Origin: Megaleporinus macrocephalus | Taxonomy: Eukaryota > Chordata > Actinopteri > Characiformes > Anostomidae | Length of the DNA stretch: 64,000 nucleotides | Direction: 5' to 3' | NCBI GenBank assembly: GCA_021613375.1 | Contig: CM038720.1 | Span: 6,120,462 to 6,184,461, forward strand | Part shown: piece by piece, positions 23,798-35,480 of the stretch | Layout of the letters: every line of letters begins with the position of its first letter | Position numbering within the stretch: the stretch's first letter is position 1 | Notes under the pieces: generated by a model | Databases searched by the model: none | Told to the model about the DNA's origin: nothing | What the model saw: the letters and a program-made list of their open reading frames with translations, nothing else | Program-made: the position numbers and the translations under genes

Positions 23798-24310
23798 TAC
23801 CGCTCAAAGGTTTGGGATCACAGTGAAATGTTCTTGTTTTAATGGAGTATCTTCTTCCTTAACACAACAATGGACTGACGGGTCTCTAAAGAAAGTTGTT
23901 TCTTTCTGGTCATTGTGAGTCGGTCAGCAAGCCATCAACTGCTGATCTTCAGATACTAAACTAACCTAGAATGTTGTTCCCTTTTATACTCACTTATTAG
24001 TAGAATGTTTTTCAGCTGTGCATCACAATTGAGCAAGAGTGTCCTAACAACCAATTAGTCCAATAACATCCTTAACTTGGATTGGTGGTCGTACCAGGAG
24101 ATTTAGACAGAGGACTGAGAATTACTGATAATAGGACTATATGCTAAATAAGCCTCTATACAAAAATAGACTTTAATACAAACATTTTTATTCTTTAAAA
24201 ATCATCTGATACACTTACATTAATTGTGAACAATATTGTTTGTGAATTGCATGAAAATTGCATGAAATGAAATTCTAAAGTGATCCTAAAGTTATGAGCA
24301 GTAGTGTATA
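23790..24310. mobile_element. Tc1-type non-autonomous element, copy 2
   Basis: From ACACTACCGCTCAAAGGTTT to AGTTATGAGCAGTAGTGTA, with matching inverted ends inserted in TA-rich DNA. Close to identical with 15795-16315 over about 500 bp, which points to recent transposition of this family. Confidence 0.82.
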
Positions 24311-24374
24311 TATATATTATTAATTTTAATTTTGTAAATCTGTATCATTTGAAGAAGACAGCTGCTGTTTTCAT

Positions 24375-24503
24375 TATGTAAAATTATCATGATGAATGGA
24401 CCAATAGAAATGCTTTAAAATCACTTGGAAAAAATTCTGGTTCCATTAATTCACATTGAAAGTAAAGACAGTTTTTGGTCTCCCCTGGTAAGTTGCCATT
24501 TTG

Positions 24504-24510
<7 letters not shown>
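24375..24510 (-). mobile_element. MITE family A, minus-strand copy, 5' end lost
   Basis: Plus-strand text ATGATGAATGGACCAATAGA through CATTTTGGAGATATA. The terminal repeat that should follow is replaced by a long (AT)n tract. Confidence 0.65.

Positions 24511-24580
<70 letters not shown>
24508..24580. repeat. (AT)n microsatellite
   Basis: About 36 uninterrupted dinucleotides. It replaces the expected end of the adjacent family A MITE, as at 39402-39481 and 39718-39744. Confidence 0.97.
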
Positions 24581-24583
<3 letters not shown>

Positions 24584-25139
24584 ATTACTTTAACACAGAT
24601 GTATTTAGCTTAAACAATACTGATTGATTGGACATCATTCAGGAATTATGTGGAGACTGTAAAGGTTTTGATTGGCTATAAACAAATCTTAAAAACACAT
24701 CTAATATATTTTCCCTATTAGATTTGGTGGGCCTATGCTCAAGCTGGCTCACCCAGTCCCAACCCCTTTCTACTTATGGTTTTGCCCCTGGTCTGAAGGG
24801 CATGCCCACCAATTTTTAAAAATTTCTATAGTGGTTTGGTCTGCCATGCTCTCCATTCATATAGAAGCTCACTGAGACAGTGCTATTCACAGTGGTAGTG
24901 AATGGACCCAGACGTCCACCTGTAAAAGCTGTGAAAGTTATTACAAGAAATGGCTCTGAATGTGTTTCTTGATCATTATAAGAACATTTTGGCCTAAAAT
25001 TAAGCTTTTATTTACCAACAAGCACAATGTTTAGACCTGACACTCAATAATACAACACAATATGGGACCTTTATACTTTTTGCCCAGATTAAAACGATTT
25101 ATTCTTTTTCTTTTTTGTAATTCAATATTATTCTGAAAT
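24581..25139. repeat. Family C-like dispersed segment plus unclassified sequence
   Basis: CACTGAGACAGTGCTATTCACAGTGGTAGTGAATGGACCC-type text near 24870-24910 matches GAGACACAATCGTTCACTGT and GGTGGTGAATGGAACCAGAC in the 40.1-42.4 kb block. One relative of family C therefore lies here. The remainder is unclassified. Confidence 0.4.
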
Positions 25140-25850
25140 GGCTCTGATTGGTAGAAGACCACCCGGGGTTTTAAAGAAGCAGCAAAGCGCGTGAGATCTG
25201 TCGGAAGAATAGAGGTTAAAGTGCTCCGGCTCAGGGCTCAGTTCACCATTTACTTAATAATTTAGACTCTTACGATTATTGACGCTAACAATGTGATCAA
25301 TTATTTCGCCATGGTGGAAGAAAAACACACTCACTCACGCTGAAAACGCAGAGGAGAGCCTCGAGCCAGAAAGGCTTGAAAGTGAATAAAGTTTTTAAAT
25401 ATGAGATTCATAAATACCAATGTGTCAAACTCTTTCTCTATTCAGAGAGAGGGGAAGTCTCTCGTGTGCAGCGAGACTGAATCATTTAAAAACGCCTGCA
25501 TTATTTTTTCGACGTGGAGAATGCGATTGAGCGTGGGGGAGGGAGGTGATGGGGTGAGACGGAGGGGGGGATCAAACACGGCTCCCTCGCCTCGACAGCG
25601 CTGAGACAAAGCCTGGAGGTCGAATCAAGCCTAACTCCTAATCACTCATCTGCCTGCAGCGTGTGAGCGCGTGATTGGTGGCTCGGAAATGAGCGCTGGG
25701 CTTCTGGACAAAATTTGCACATTACAAAACACACCAGAGCAGAGTTATTTATTTAGTTTTGGTGGGCGTCACAACCTGCATGAAAACAAACATGAAGGAT
25801 TGAGAGGAACTTCAGAGTACGACACTCACACACACACAAGCATATTATAT
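25140..25850. other. Single-copy block, candidate conserved non-coding DNA
   Basis: Repeat-free. TTAATAATTTAG, GACGCTAACAATGTGATCAATTATTT and CATTTAAAAACGC-type AT/GC mosaics are reminiscent of vertebrate conserved enhancers. Frames of 67 and 121 codons end in low-complexity sequence and are not credible genes. Confidence 0.33.
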
Positions 25851-25854
25851 TTAC

Positions 25855-25888
<34 letters not shown>

Positions 25889-25898
25889 ACACATAGAC

Positions 25899-25944
<46 letters not shown>

Positions 25945-26038
25945 ACACATATACATCTATCTATCTATCTATCTATCTATATATCTATACACATATACAT
26001 CTATCTATCTATCTATCTATCTATCTATACACATAGAC

Positions 26039-26084
<46 letters not shown>

Positions 26085-26094
26085 ACACATAGAC

Positions 26095-26168
<74 letters not shown>

Positions 26169-26178
26169 ACACATAGAC

Positions 26179-26256
<78 letters not shown>

Positions 26257-26266
26257 ACACATATAC

Positions 26267-26340
<74 letters not shown>
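25851..26340. repeat. (ATCT)n array with regular ACACATAGAC interruptions
   Basis: Runs of 5-20 ATCT units are separated by seven near-identical interruptions, TATACACATAGACATC or TATACACATATACATC. It is a compound satellite built of (ATCT)n plus one short spacer. Confidence 0.95.
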
Positions 26341-26341
<1 letters not shown>

Positions 26342-26921
26342 ACCCACTACTACATGTCCACACAAACACACACTACTACACAAACACACATGCACACACT
26401 TCTGCACAAATACACACTACTGCATGTCCACACAAACACACACATACACACACACATGCACACACTCCTGCACAAACACACACTACTACATGTCCACACA
26501 AACACACACACACACACACATATGCACACACTTCTGCACAAACACACACTACTACATGTCCACACAAACACACACACATGCACACACTTCTGCACAAACA
26601 CACACTACTACATGTCCACACAAACACACACATGCACACACTTCTGCACAAACACACACTACAACATGTCCACACAAACACACACATACACACACTTCTG
26701 CACAAACACACACTACTACATGCTCACACAAACACACACATACACACACTTCTGCACAAACACACACTACTACATGTCCACACAAACACACACTACTACA
26801 TGTCCACACAAACACACACTAGTACATGTCCACAAAAACACACACACACACACACTACTAGATGTCCACGCAAACACACACCACCACACAAACACAAACT
26901 ACTACACACACTAATATATTT

Positions 26922-26970
<49 letters not shown>

Positions 26971-27075
26971 GACACACACACTACTACATGTCCACACAAA
27001 CACACACACACTACTACACAAACATGTACAACAACATTTCTACACACACACACATACACAAACACTCACACATAC
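26341..27075. repeat. CA-rich minisatellite, unit about 55-65 bp
   Basis: CTACTACATGTCCACACAAA and CACACACTTCTGCACAAACA alternate with variable (CA)n. Copies are at about 26347, 26484, 26549, 26606, 26662, 26714, 26770 and onward, fading by 27060. The many His/Thr-rich frames (and Cys/Val-rich minus frames) are compositional. Confidence 0.9.
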
Positions 27076-27177
27076 AGATGAAACTGTAATTGGTGGTCTT
27101 TCTCCACCAAACAACAAATGACCCACTAAAACTACTTAACATGGAAACTCACGGCTCATAATCCAGCAGGTCAGTTG

Positions 27178-30100
27178 ATGAGCGTGCTGGAGAGAAGTCG
27201 GGGGTGGAGAGAAGTCGGGGCTGGAGAGAAGTCGGGGCTGGAGAGAAGTCTGGGCTGGAGAGAAGTCGGGGCTGGAGAGAAGTCTGGGCTGGAGAGAAGT
27301 CGGGGCGGGAGAGAAGTCGGGGCTGGAGAGAAGTCGGGGCTGGAGAGAAGTCGGGGCAGGAGAGATGTCGGGGCTGGAGAGAAGTCTGGGCTGGAGAGAA
27401 GTCGGGGCTGGAGAGAAGTCGGGGCTGGAGAGAAGTCGGGGCTGGAGAGAAGTCGGGGCAGGAGAGATGACGGGGCTGGAGAGAAGTCTGGGCTGGAGAG
27501 AAGTCGGGGCTGGAGAGAAGTCGGGGCTGGAGAGAAGTCGGGGCTGGAGAGAAGTCGGGGCTGGAGAGAAGTCTGGGCTGGAGAGACGTCGGGGCTGGAG
27601 AGGTGTCGGGGCTGGAGAGAAGTCTGGGCTGGAGAGACGTCGGGGCTGGAGAGAAGTCCAGGCTGGAGAGAAGTCGGGGCTGGAGAGAAGTCCAGGCTGG
27701 AGAGAAGTCGGGCTGGAGAGACGTCGGGGCTGGAGAGAAGTCGGGGCTGGAGAGAAGTCGGGGCTGGAGAGACTTCGGGGCTTGTGAGAAGTCAGGGCTG
27801 GAGAGAAGTCCAGGCTGGAGAGAAGTCCAGGCTGGAGAGAAGTCCGGGCTGGAGAGAAGTCGGGGCTGGAGAGAAGTCCAGGCTGGAGAGAAGTCAGGGC
27901 TGGAGAGAAGTCAGGGCTGGAGAGAAGTCCAGGCTGGAGAGAAGTCGGGGCTGGAGAGACTTCGGGGCTGGAGAGAAGTCAGGGCTGGAGAGAAGTCCAG
28001 GCTGGAGAGAAGTCAGGGCTGGAGAGAAGTCCAGGCTGGAGAGAAGTCGGGGCTGGAGAGAAGTCCAGGCTGGAGAGAAGTCAGGGCTGGAGAGAAGTCG
28101 GGGCTGGAGAGACGTCGGGGCTGGAGAGACGTCGGGGCTGGAGAGACGTCGGGGCTGGAGAGAAGTCGGGTCTGGAGAGAAGTCAGGTCTGAAGAGAAGT
28201 CTGGGCTGAAGAGAAGTTAGGGCTGGAGAAAAGTCAGGGCTGGAGAGAAGTCTGGGCTGAAGAGAAGTCAGGGCTGGAGAGAAATCAGGGCTGGAGAGAA
28301 GTCCAGGCTGGAGAGAAGTCGGGGCTGGAGAGAAGTCGGGGCTGGAGAGACGTCGGGGCTGGAGAGACGTCGGGGCTGGAGAGAAGTCGGGGCTGGAGAG
28401 AAGTCGGGGCTGGAGAGAAGTCGGGGCTGTAGAGAAGACGGGCTGGAGAGAAGTCGGGGCTGGAGAGAAGTCGGGCTGGAGAGAAGTCGGGGCTGGAGAG
28501 ACGTCGGGGCTGGAGAGAAGTCCAGGCTGGAGAGAAGTCAGGGCTGGAGAGAAGTCAGGGCTGGAGAGAAGTCCAGGCTGGAGAGATGTCGGGGCTGGAG
28601 AGACGTCGGGGCTGGAGAGAAGTCCAGGCTGGAGAGAAGTCAGGGCTGGAGAGAAGTCTGGGCTCTGGAGAGACGTCAGGGCTGGAGAGAAATCTGGGCT
28701 CTGGAGAGAAGTCTGGGCTGGAGAGAAGTCTGGGCTGGAGGGACGTCCAAGCTGGAGAGAAGTCGGGGCTGGAGAGAAGTCCAGGCTGGAGAGAAGTCAG
28801 GGCTGGAGGGACGTCCGAGCTGGAGAGAAGTCGGGGCTGGAGAGAAGTCGGGTCTGGAGAAAAGTAGGGGCTGGAGAGACGTTGGGGCTGGAGAGACGTC
28901 AGGGCTGGAGAGAAGTCCAGGCTGGAGAGAAGTCCAGGCTGGAGAGAAGTCGGGTCTGGAGAGACATCAGGGCTGGAGAGAAGTCTGGGCTCTGGAGAGA
29001 CGTCAGGGCTGGAGAGAAATCTGGGCTCTGGAGAGAAGTCTGGGCTGGAGAGAAGTCTGGGCTGGAGGGACGTCCAAGCTGGAGAGAAGTCGGGGCTGGA
29101 GAGAAGTCCAGGCTGGAGAGAAGTCAGGGCTGGAGAGAAGTCAGGGCTGGAGGGACGTCCGAGCTGGAGAGAAGTCGGGGCTGGAGAGAAGTCGGGTCTG
29201 GAGAAAAGTCGGGGCTGGGGAGAAGTCGGGGCTGGAGAGAAGTCGGGGCTGGAGAGAAGTCGGGTCTGGAGAGATGTCGATGCTGGAGAGAAGTCCAGGC
29301 TGGGGAGAAGTCCAGGCTGGGGAGAAGTCCAGGCTGGAGAGAAGTCGGGTCTGAAGAGAAGTCTGGGCTGAAGAGAAGTCTGGGCTGAAGAGAAGTCAGG
29401 GCTGGAGAGAAGTCGGGGCTGGAGAGAAGTCCAGGCTAAAGAGAAGTCAGGGCTGGAGAGAAATTGGGGCTGGAGAGAAGTCGGGGCTGGAGAGACGTCG
29501 GGGCTGGAGAGACGTTGGGGCTGGAGAGAAGTCGGGGCTGGAGAGAAGTCCAGGCTGGAGAGAAGTCAGGGCTGGAGAGAAGTCCAGGCTGGAGAGACGT
29601 CCGGGCTGGAGAGAAGTCAGGGCTGGAGAGAAGTCTGGGCTCTGGAGAGACGTCAGGGCTGGAGAGAAGTCTGGGCTCTGGAGAGAAGTCTGGGCTGGAG
29701 AGAAGTCTTGGCTGGAAAGAAGTCAGGGCTGGAGAGAAGTCGGGGCTGGAGAGAAGTCAGGGCTGGAGGGACGTCCAAGCTGGAGAGAAGTCGGGGCTGG
29801 AGAGAAGTCGGGTCTGGAGAAAAGTAGGGGCTGGAGAGACGTTGGGGCTGGAGAGACGTCAGGGCTGGAGAAAAGTCCGGGCTGGAGAGAAGTCCGGGCT
29901 GGAGAGAAGTCCAGGCTGGAGAGAAGTCCAGGCTGGAGAGAAGTCGGGTCTGGAGAGACATCAGGGCTGGAGAGAAGTCGGGTCTGGAGAGACATCAGGG
30001 CTGGAGAGATGTCGATGCTGGAGAGAAGTCCAGGCTGGAGAGAAGTCAGAGCTGGAGAGAAGTCCAGGCTGGAGAGAAGTCGGGTCTGGAGAGACATCAG

Positions 30101-30245
30101 GGCTGGAGAGATGTCGGGGCTGGAGAGAAGTCCAGGCTGGAGAGATGTCGGGGCTGGAGAGAAGTCCAGGCTGGAGAGAAGTCCAGGCTGGAGAGATGTC
30201 GGGGCTGGAGAGAAGTCCAGGCTGGAGAGAAGTCTGGAGAAAGTG
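27178..30245. repeat. 17-bp minisatellite, about 180 copies
   Basis: The unit is GGGGCTGGAGAGAAGTC with variants in the four G positions (CAGG, CCAG, TGGG) and AAGTC/ACGTC/ATGTC/ACATC. The unit has no stop in any frame and 17 is not a multiple of three, so every plus frame is open for long distances, with a 17-residue protein period. A long minus frame is also open. Longer blocks (for example GAGGGACGTCC... near 28740, 28806, 29064, 29152, 29768) recur, showing internal segmental duplication. Strong purine strand bias. Confidence 0.95.
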
Positions 30246-30680
30246 TAGAAAGTGCAGAAAGCGTGAACTGATAAATGAGCGCTGCACCTCCACTGAAGGC
30301 TCGTCCAGTAAAAACGCATTGATTTGATCTGGAGTGCTGAGGCGCACTGACCAGCATGCAGACACTGGATCTGCACTTAACCCTGAACTGCTCTAGCAAC
30401 CCAGTGCTCTCCCTGCAGGACGAGCTGGAAAAGGAGAACATGCTCTCAATAAAGGTTAAAACAAGCTCAGGGTTAAGGTCTGAATTTCAACTACAGCAGG
30501 AGCCGCTCATGTTCATATCGCTTCACTTCTCCTTTCAGAAGAGGCCGCAGTAACCGAACCAACACTCCCGAACAGAACGGAGCCGCAACGGCTGAACGCC
30601 TGGCGTCCTACTTACCAGCTGTAGAGCTGAGATACACAACTTCAGAGGAGCTGCACGAGATCTCTCACAACACTATGTGA
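30246..30680. other. Single-copy sequence with a candidate microexon
   Basis: Non-repetitive block between the 17-bp and 28-bp arrays. A splice-bounded 36-bp segment at 30419-30454 is listed separately; nothing else is recognised. Confidence 0.35.
30419..30454 (+). CDS. Candidate 36-bp microexon (unverified)
   Basis: CTCTCCCTGCAG precedes the segment (pyrimidine tract plus acceptor, with CTTAACC and CTGAACT as possible branch sites), and AAGGTTAAA follows it (a weak donor). Read in frame it is 12 codons: DELEKENMLSIK. Length divisible by three is typical of neuronal microexons. I do not recognise the protein, and no other exon of a host gene is visible, so chance cannot be excluded. Confidence 0.2.
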
Positions 30681-31630
30681 TGCTTTGGGGCTCCAAGTCA
30701 TGAGTCAGCTAAGTTAAGCGACAGTCAGAGTGAGTTATGAGTCCAGGTCATTCCTGAGTCAGTTAAGGGTGAGTCAGACTGCAAGTCAGTTCAGGGAGAG
30801 TCTCTGTCGAGTTGCCAGTCAGTTAAATTAGTTGAGGATCAGTCAGTTAAAGTCGAGTCCAAGTAAGGGAGAGTCAAATTCACCTATTGGTTAAGGGAGA
30901 GTCAGAGTCACCAGTCAGGGAGAGTCAAAGGAAGAGTCAAGGTCACCAGTCAGTTAAAGGAGAGTCAAATTCACCTATCAGTTAAGGGAGAGTCAGAGTC
31001 ACCAGACAGTTAAGGGGGAGTCAAAGTCACCAGTCTGTTATGGGAGAGTCAGAGTCACCAGTCAGTTAAGCAAGAGTCAGAGTCACCAGTCAGTTAAGGG
31101 GGAGTCAGCATCGCTAGCCTGTTAAGGAAGAGTCAAAGTAACCAGTCAGTTAAGGGAGAGTCAAAGTCACCAGTCAATTAAGAGTGAATCAGAGTCACCA
31201 GTCAGTTAAGCAAGAGTCAGAGTCACCAGTCAGTTAAGGGAGAGTCAAACTCACCAATGAATTAAGGGGGAGTCAGAGTCACCAGTCAGAAAAGGGAGAA
31301 TCAGAGTCGCTAGCCTGTTAAGAGAGAGTCAAAGTCACCAGTCAGGTAAGTCAGTTAAGAAAGAGTCAAAGTCGTTGGTTAGTTAGGAGGAGTCAAAGTC
31401 ACCAGTCAGAAAATTGAGCATTACAAGTCACTAGTCAGTTAAGGGGGAGTCAAAGTCATTGGTCAATTAGGGGAGAGTCAGAGTCACCAGTCAGTTAAGG
31501 AAGAGTCAAAATAACCAGTGAGTTAAGAGAGAGTCAACACTGCCAGTGAGTTAAGGCCTAGTCAAAGTCCTCAGTCAGTTAAGGGAGAGGCAGAGTCACC
31601 AATCAGTTAAGACAGAGTCAAAGTCCAGAA
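30681..31630. repeat. 28-bp degenerate minisatellite, about 33 copies
   Basis: Consensus pieces are GAGTCAAAGTCACCAGTCAG and TTAAGGGA. Units differ by substitutions and some are doubled or shortened, so the array is older than the 17-bp and 37-bp arrays beside it. Confidence 0.88.
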
Positions 31631-32570
31631 AAGTCCCATACATACACAGAGCAGCCTCAGATATTTCTCCCCAGTTTTTTAAAAATAGAAATATAAAAAC
31701 TATATACCAGTCAGCTTACATCAGTTTAGATTCTGGTCTACCAGTGGATCAGGGCTCTGGTACGGGATTAGGGGGTCTAGTCTGAAGGAGGCGTGCCTAA
31801 GTGTGGGCCCTGAACGTTTGGATGGTGCGGACAATTATTGGTGCTGGCTAATAAAGTTAGCCAGCAAACTTTTCTCATTGTACCCGCTCTGGGAAAGTTG
31901 CAGCATCAGCATCCACTTCCAGTCAGCAATGTTCTTCGCCGCTGAGCGCTGTTTGATCAGGATCACGGTGCTTGTTTTGGAGATTTGATGGTATCCAGCA
32001 TTCCTCTCACGACTGCACATAACACTGTTAATCAGCGGGATTATAGTAGTGGCCTGTACTGCATTATTAAAGAAGCGCTCCAGATCCTGTATGCCCAATC
32101 TCTGTCCTACGGTTTATTACCGCGATAATACTTCTCACACTTTTCCTGCACTTAGAGAAGAAACCAAACACTTTACGACCTGAAACTCTCCTTTAATAGG
32201 AGCTTGTCTGAAAAACGCATGCAAATTTAAAACTACAGTCGTAAACAAAAACAGGTCAGGTACAAATAGGGGGCAGTTAAAAAGAGGGTCGTATGTAGAT
32301 TGTTATATAGGATAATAAGTAGAGTTCAGTACACAGAACTGTACATACCATGAAGCTCAAACACTGTTGTTCAGTGAAAAGGGCCTTTTAATAGGGGCGG
32401 CTTAAATATCAGAAAAAAATATTCAAATCTTCTTTCAATCATCATTCTAACATTTTTCTTCTGGTGAAAAAGAGAACAAGGAATTATTGCAGTTGATTAG
32501 TCACAGTTTTTAAAGTTTTTTAAAAAGTTTGCTGCTGCTTTGCTCTAATATAAGACACTCTGGCAAAAGT
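31631..32570. other. Single-copy or unclassified sequence
   Basis: No tandem repeat. Two opposing short frames (61 and 87 codons) overlap around 31835-32098 with no recognisable similarity. Part may be an old transposon or conserved non-coding DNA. Confidence 0.3.
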
Positions 32571-33765
32571 CAAACTGGCCACTACCTTCACCTACCTGTG
32601 TACAGGTAAACTGTAACACTACCTTCACCTACCTGTGTACAGGTAAACTGTAACACTACCTTCACCTACCTGTGTACAAATAAACTGTAACACTACCTTC
32701 ACCTACCTGTGTACAGGTAAACTGTAACACTACCTTCACCTACCTGTGTACAGATAAACTGTAACACTACCTTCACCTACCTGTGTACAGATAAACTGTA
32801 ACACTACCTTCACCTACCTGTATACAGGTAAACTGTAACACTACCTTCACCTACCTGTATACAGGTAAACTGTAACACTACCTTCACCTACCTGTGTACA
32901 GGTAAACTATAACACTACCTTCACCTACCTGTGTACAGATAAACTGTAACACTACCTTCACCTACCTGTATACAGGTAAACTGTAACACTACCTTCACCT
33001 ACCTGTGTACAGGTAAACTATAACACTACCTTCACCTACCTGTGTACAGGTAAACTGTAACACTACCTTCACCTACCTGTGTACAGGTAAACTATCTAAC
33101 ACTACCTTCACCTACCTGTATACAGGTAAACTGTAACACTACCTTCACCTACCTGTGTACAAATAAACTGTAACACTACCTTCACCTACCTGTGTACAGG
33201 TAAACTGTAACACTACCTTCACCTACCTGTGTACAGATAAACTGTAACACTACCTTCACCTACCTGTGTACAGATAAACTGTAACACTACCTTCACCTAC
33301 CTGTATACAGGTAAACTGTAACACTACCTTCACCTACCTGTATACAGGTAAACTGTAACACTACCTTCACCTACCTGTGTACAGGTAAACTATAACACTA
33401 CCTTCACCTACCTGTGTACAGGTAAACTGTAACACTACCTTCACCTACCTGTGTACAGGTAAACTATCTAACACTACCTTCACCTACCTGTATACAGGTA
33501 AACTGTAACACTACCTTCACCTACCTGTGTACAGGTAAACTGTAACACTACCTTCACCTACCTGTGTACAGGTAAACTGTAACACTATCTTCACCTACCT
33601 GTGTACAGGTAAACTATAACACTACCTTCACCTACCTGTGTACAGGTAAACTGTAACACTACCTTCACCTACCTGTGTACAGGTAAACTGTAACACTACC
33701 TTCACGTACCTGTGTACAGGTAAACTATAACACTACCTTCACGTACCTGTGTACAGGTAAACTGT
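32571..33765. repeat. 37-bp minisatellite, about 32 copies, with internal palindrome
   Basis: The unit joins TAACACTACCTTCACC and TACCTGTGTACAGGTAAACTG. Variants TGTATACAGG, TGTACAAATA, TGTACAGATA and AACTATCTAAC follow a recurring order. Units starting at about 32663 are repeated in the same order from about 33156, a 493-bp higher-order duplication. The second copy lacks about three units. The inner TACCTGT/ACAGGTA forms a 7-bp stem with a GT loop in each unit. Confidence 0.95.
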
Positions 33766-33808
33766 GTGTTGCTCTGGATTCTCGACAGGCTTCTGTGCAC
33801 GTTTTCCT

Positions 33809-33912
33809 GTTCCACCTTAAATGGTGCAGCAGTTCCATGCTGGTGCCTCAGTCTACCTGTCCAGGTTCACAAGAACACCAGAATGTAACTCCAGCGCCAT
33901 TTAAGGTGGAAC
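33809..33912. mobile_element. Hairpin MITE, family D, copy 1
   Basis: Ends GTTCCACCTTAAATGGTGC and its complement GCGCCATTTAAGGTGGAAC. The interior carries CACCAGAATGTAACTCCAGC. The second copy at 37017-37084 has the same ends and the same interior motif (TAGAATGTAACTGCAGCTCC). Sequence similarity continues a little past the right end in both, so this hairpin may be one end of a longer element. Confidence 0.65.
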
Positions 33913-34195
33913 AGAACAATTTAAACAAGAAGCTGGTGAACGGGAGCGCAACTTCAGCCTCGTCAACTCTAGGTGGTCTCTCCACCGTTAATGTTCTTCT
34001 GCTGTTGCAACATCAGCAGTCACATCACTTACTCCACCTTTACCCTGCAGTCCCCAAAGCTGAGGCCTTCTTAAATCAGGAGCCAGCAGACCTAATAACA
34101 GAACCCACTCTGATAGTAAACACTCCTTTCTTTAATGCATTAGAAGGACTTACAGGTCTGGAACTAACGTCTTCGCTACTTATCTGCCACTAAAG
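33913..34195. other. Unclassified sequence next to the hairpin MITE
   Basis: A 132-codon plus frame from 33795 runs across the MITE and this segment; since it includes transposon sequence and has no recognisable domain I do not call it a gene. Some text (AACAAGAAGCTG, ACTTCAGC) resembles the flank of the copy at 37084. Confidence 0.3.
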
Positions 34196-35480
34196 CTCCG
34201 CCGAGCCTCGGGCGAAGGACGCGGAGCACAAAGGACGGAGAGCATGGGGGTTTTTGTGGCGCGACCATTTCAAGGTAACATCAAACCAATTACTGTAGAG
34301 TGGCGGCTGCATATCCGCAGTCCTGTCTCAGACGCATTTGCCCCCCCCCCCTCTCTCTCTTTGTCTTTGCCTCCCTTCTTCCTTTTTCTGTTCATTTGAT
34401 ACACGCTTGGAAAGATCAGTTCACTCGCTTTGGTTACTTTGAAAGCAGAACACACAGTTTATGCTTTTTCTGGGCTGCGCTGATGGGTTTTGATGTGCTG
34501 AGCTCCAGCGATCTCACGACTGAGTTCTTTTCAAGCCAGGCAAGGTTGCGCCTTTGACAAGCGACGTCTGTATTCGGGGGAACCTGGCGAGGTACACGAC
34601 GGAGGAATAAGGATGGGCGGGCTTCGGGTGGCTTAAAGCAGAGCAGCACTTCCAGCTCACTGCTGTATACACGCTGAGAGCAAACAGGACGGCGGCCCTC
34701 GGATAAAGGCCCCGACGGAAAGTGTTTGGAGATCATTGAAGAAGCTGAGCCGCGCGGAAATTTCTGCCCATTCAAACCTCTGAGGCAGACGCCGTTCATC
34801 CCGACTTAATTAAAAGGAAACGAACACCTAGCCCAGCCACAATTAATGGTATTTACAATCAATGGGAAATGTAATAGGTTGAAGCCTTCTAGGTTGGAGA
34901 TTGGTAAAAGTCAATATGATAAAGGATTTTTGTGGCTGTTTGATGTGGGTTTTTGTTTTTTTTTTTCATTTCCCTCCAGCGAAATGTCACTCTTTTATCT
35001 CTTCAATCGCTCGCATCTCTGCATTTCAATCAGACGGCAAACTTTAACCGTGTGTAGGTGGAACTTTGTTGCTGTCAAGTCTATTAAAAAAAGCGGATTC
35101 GGGATAATGAAGCGGCGAACGCCGGCGTAACGCAGACCTCAGCTTACCGCGTGTAGGCATTTTCCGAATGCCAATAAGCGAGCTGTGAATTATCGTCGAA
35201 TCCTGTCCAGAAGTGGCCTCTGTCGATACGAGCCGCTGATTAATCGTCCGCTCGGGCGCGCTCTCTCGCTACGCTGTAATTTATGGACAGTGGAAACAAG
35301 GCCTTCTGCTGAGCCCAAGCCAGGCAGGCGGCGTTCAGAGCTGCAAATGTAATTAAGCCGAGAGGAAGCTACGGCCGCTTCTGGTCTGGTTTGTCTGTTT
35401 GTTCACTCATTCCGCCTCCCAGCCTGGATACGATTCAACTTTTATCTTGTATTGTTCATGTTTTTCAAGCCCTCATTGCT
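34196..35480. other. Single-copy block, strong candidate for conserved non-coding DNA
   Basis: About 1.3 kb without dispersed repeats, containing segments with enhancer-like character. Examples are GCAAATGTAATTAAGCCGAG near 35345, TGAATTATCGTCG near 35187 and CTGATTAATCGTCC near 35236, plus a C12 and CT-rich tract near 34342-34365. Short frames on both strands are unconvincing. Conservation is inferred from texture only. Confidence 0.4.

Noticed and set aside
27175..30327. Several 100-344-codon Glu/Arg/Gly-rich open frames
   Set aside because: All lie in the 17-bp array, which is open in all plus frames; frame changes give the same 17-residue repeat.
33795..34193. 132-codon plus frame
   Set aside because: It begins upstream of and reads through a hairpin MITE, and no domain is recognisable.
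34342..34365. C12 and CT-rich tract as an H-DNA or promoter element
   Set aside because: Short homopyrimidine tracts are common in fish intergenic DNA; no further support.
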